From Nitrospirota bacterium (lineage in GTDB: Bacteria; Nitrospinota_A; UBA7883; JACRGQ01): a stretch of DNA of 6,271 nt. Shown here piece after piece: positions 5,700-6,271 of the stretch. The number at the start of each line of letters is the position of its first letter. Position 1 is the stretch's first letter. The notes beneath the pieces were generated by a model that made no database searches, had not been told where the DNA came from, and was given only the letters and a program-made list of their open reading frames with translations. The translations under genes were made by a program, and so were the position numbers. Where the stretch lies: NCBI GenBank assembly GCA_024275775.1, contig JAJRYM010000048.1:1-6271 (forward strand), read 5' to 3'.

Positions 5700-5728
5700 T
5701 TGATTTTTGGATTTCTTTCGGTTATTAT
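5700..5728 (+). promoter_or_regulatory. Promoter of lexA
   Basis: TTGATT (5700-5705) and TATTAT (5723-5728) are separated by exactly 17 bp and match 4 of 6 and 5 of 6 consensus bases. Transcription would begin about 6-7 nt past the -10, at or beside the lexA ATG at 5735. A 13-bp imperfect inverted repeat, GGTTATTATCACC (5720-5732), covers the -10 and could be part of a LexA operator, but it matches no SOS box known to me. Confidence 0.6.
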
Positions 5729-5734
5729 CACCCC

Positions 5735-6271
5735 ATGACGATGACCAAACGCCAAAAAGAGCTGATGGATTTCATCTGCGGGTTCATGGAAAGCGAAGGC
5801 TATTCGCCCAGCATCGCCGAAATCCAGAAGAGGTTTTCTATCAACTCGCCCGCAACCGTCCATGAACATCTCGTGAACCTCGAAAGAAAAGGGATGATAA
5901 GACGATTTCCACACCGGCATCGCTCCATAGAGCCGGTGCCTACAGCGGGCGGGGTGCAGGTCGGCATGAAAGTGCCGGTACTCGGCGCAATCGCCGCCGG
6001 CAGTCCCATAGAGTCGTACCCCGATACGGAAATGATATCCCTTCCCGAAGATATGATTGCCGAGCGTGATACCTACGTCCTTCGCGTGCGGGGCGATTCG
6101 ATGATCGACGACCACATACTCGACGGCGACATGGTGGTGGTAAAAAGAAGCGATACCGCCCGGCGCGGCCAGATGGTGGTGGCGCTTATCGACGGCAGGG
6201 AATCGACGCTCAAACGGTTTTTCCACGAAAAGGGCAAGGTACGCCTCCAGCCCGCCAACCCGGAAATGCAA
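5735..6271 (+). CDS. lexA: SOS repressor LexA (partial, last residues outside window)
   Basis: 179 codons are visible and the gene runs off the right edge; a usual LexA is near 200 residues, so about 20-25 are missing. LexA represses DNA-repair genes and cleaves itself when RecA is activated. The N-terminal winged helix begins MTMTKRQKELMDFI and contains GYSPSIAEI (22-30) and ATVHEHLVNLERKGMI (40-55). The peptidase half has the cleavage site AIAAGSP (85-91; cut expected between A88 and G89), catalytic S122 in RGDSMIDDHILDGD (119-132) and catalytic K160 in STLKRFF (157-163). All key residues are present. ATG 5735 and ATG 5741 (MTKRQ) are both possible. ATG 5696 would add 13 residues but sits upstream of the promoter boxes. 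No Shine-Dalgarno is visible before 5735. Its own promoter makes it separate from cutA. Confidence 0.95.
   Translation, partial: MTMTKRQKELMDFICGFMESEGYSPSIAEIQKRFSINSPATVHEHLVNLERKGMIRRFPHRHRSIEPVPTAGGVQVGMKVPVLGAIAAGSPIESYPDTEMISLPEDMIAERDTYVLRVRGDSMIDDHILDGDMVVVKRSDTARRGQMVVALIDGRESTLKRFFHEKGKVRLQPANPEMQ

Noticed and set aside
5690..5734. Known SOS box (CTGT-N8-ACAG or GAAC-N4-GTTC) before lexA
   Set aside because: Neither pattern is present; only the weak GGTTATTATCACC inverted repeat is seen, so no LexA box is asserted.
5681..6271. Minus-strand open frame of 196 codons at the right edge
   Set aside because: It is the antisense of lexA, whose helix-turn-helix, cleavage site and catalytic Ser/Lys are all intact on the plus strand.
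1..6271. CRISPR array, tRNA/rRNA gene, phage or insertion-sequence gene
   Set aside because: No evenly spaced direct repeats, no tRNA-like or rRNA sequence, and no transposase or integrase motif was seen on either strand.

Overview
This window comes from a bacterium with moderately high GC content and very tightly packed genes. The lineage cannot be fixed from the sequence. A split MetF/MetV methylenetetrahydrofolate reductase, an AlaC-type aminotransferase, lipoyl synthase, RimO, CutA and a classical LexA fit best with an anaerobic or facultative Gram-negative-type lineage (for example the former Deltaproteobacteria, Nitrospirota or Nitrospinota). This placement is a low-confidence inference.

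Layout: two gene blocks diverge from a 93-bp intergenic region at 2912-3004. Leftwards (minus strand) runs a compact operon, metV > metF > lipA > an AlaC-like aminotransferase. The aminotransferase is cut by the left edge of the window. metV/metF and lipA/aminotransferase overlap by ATGA, and lipA most likely begins 4 nt after the metF stop. Rightwards (plus strand) runs a four-CBS-domain protein > rimO > a 62-residue two-helix membrane protein > cutA. The last two junctions overlap, so these genes are probably translationally coupled. After a 162-bp gap holding a structured palindromic repeat and a promoter comes lexA, also on the plus strand and cut by the right edge (179 codons visible).

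How the genes may work together: MetV and MetF form one enzyme that reduces 5,10-methylene-tetrahydrofolate. LipA makes the lipoyl cofactor needed by the glycine cleavage H protein, which produces or consumes the same methylene-tetrahydrofolate. The aminotransferase interconverts pyruvate/alanine or a similar pair. The left operon therefore reads as a C1/glycine/alanine module, although no glycine cleavage gene is visible. The right block mixes nucleotide sensing (CBS), ribosomal protein S12 modification (RimO) and CutA, a common but poorly understood grouping. lexA stands alone with its own promoter.

No new multi-gene system stands out. The most unusual signals are non-coding: (1) a cloverleaf-like 84-bp repeat before lexA that resembles the widespread intergenic TTGCGAGG...GAAGCAATCTC palindromes; (2) near-consensus -10 boxes only 6-7 nt from the ATG of both metV and lexA, with no Shine-Dalgarno sequence, which suggests leaderless mRNAs; (3) a 17-bp imperfect palindrome lying over both divergent -35 regions between metV and the CBS gene.
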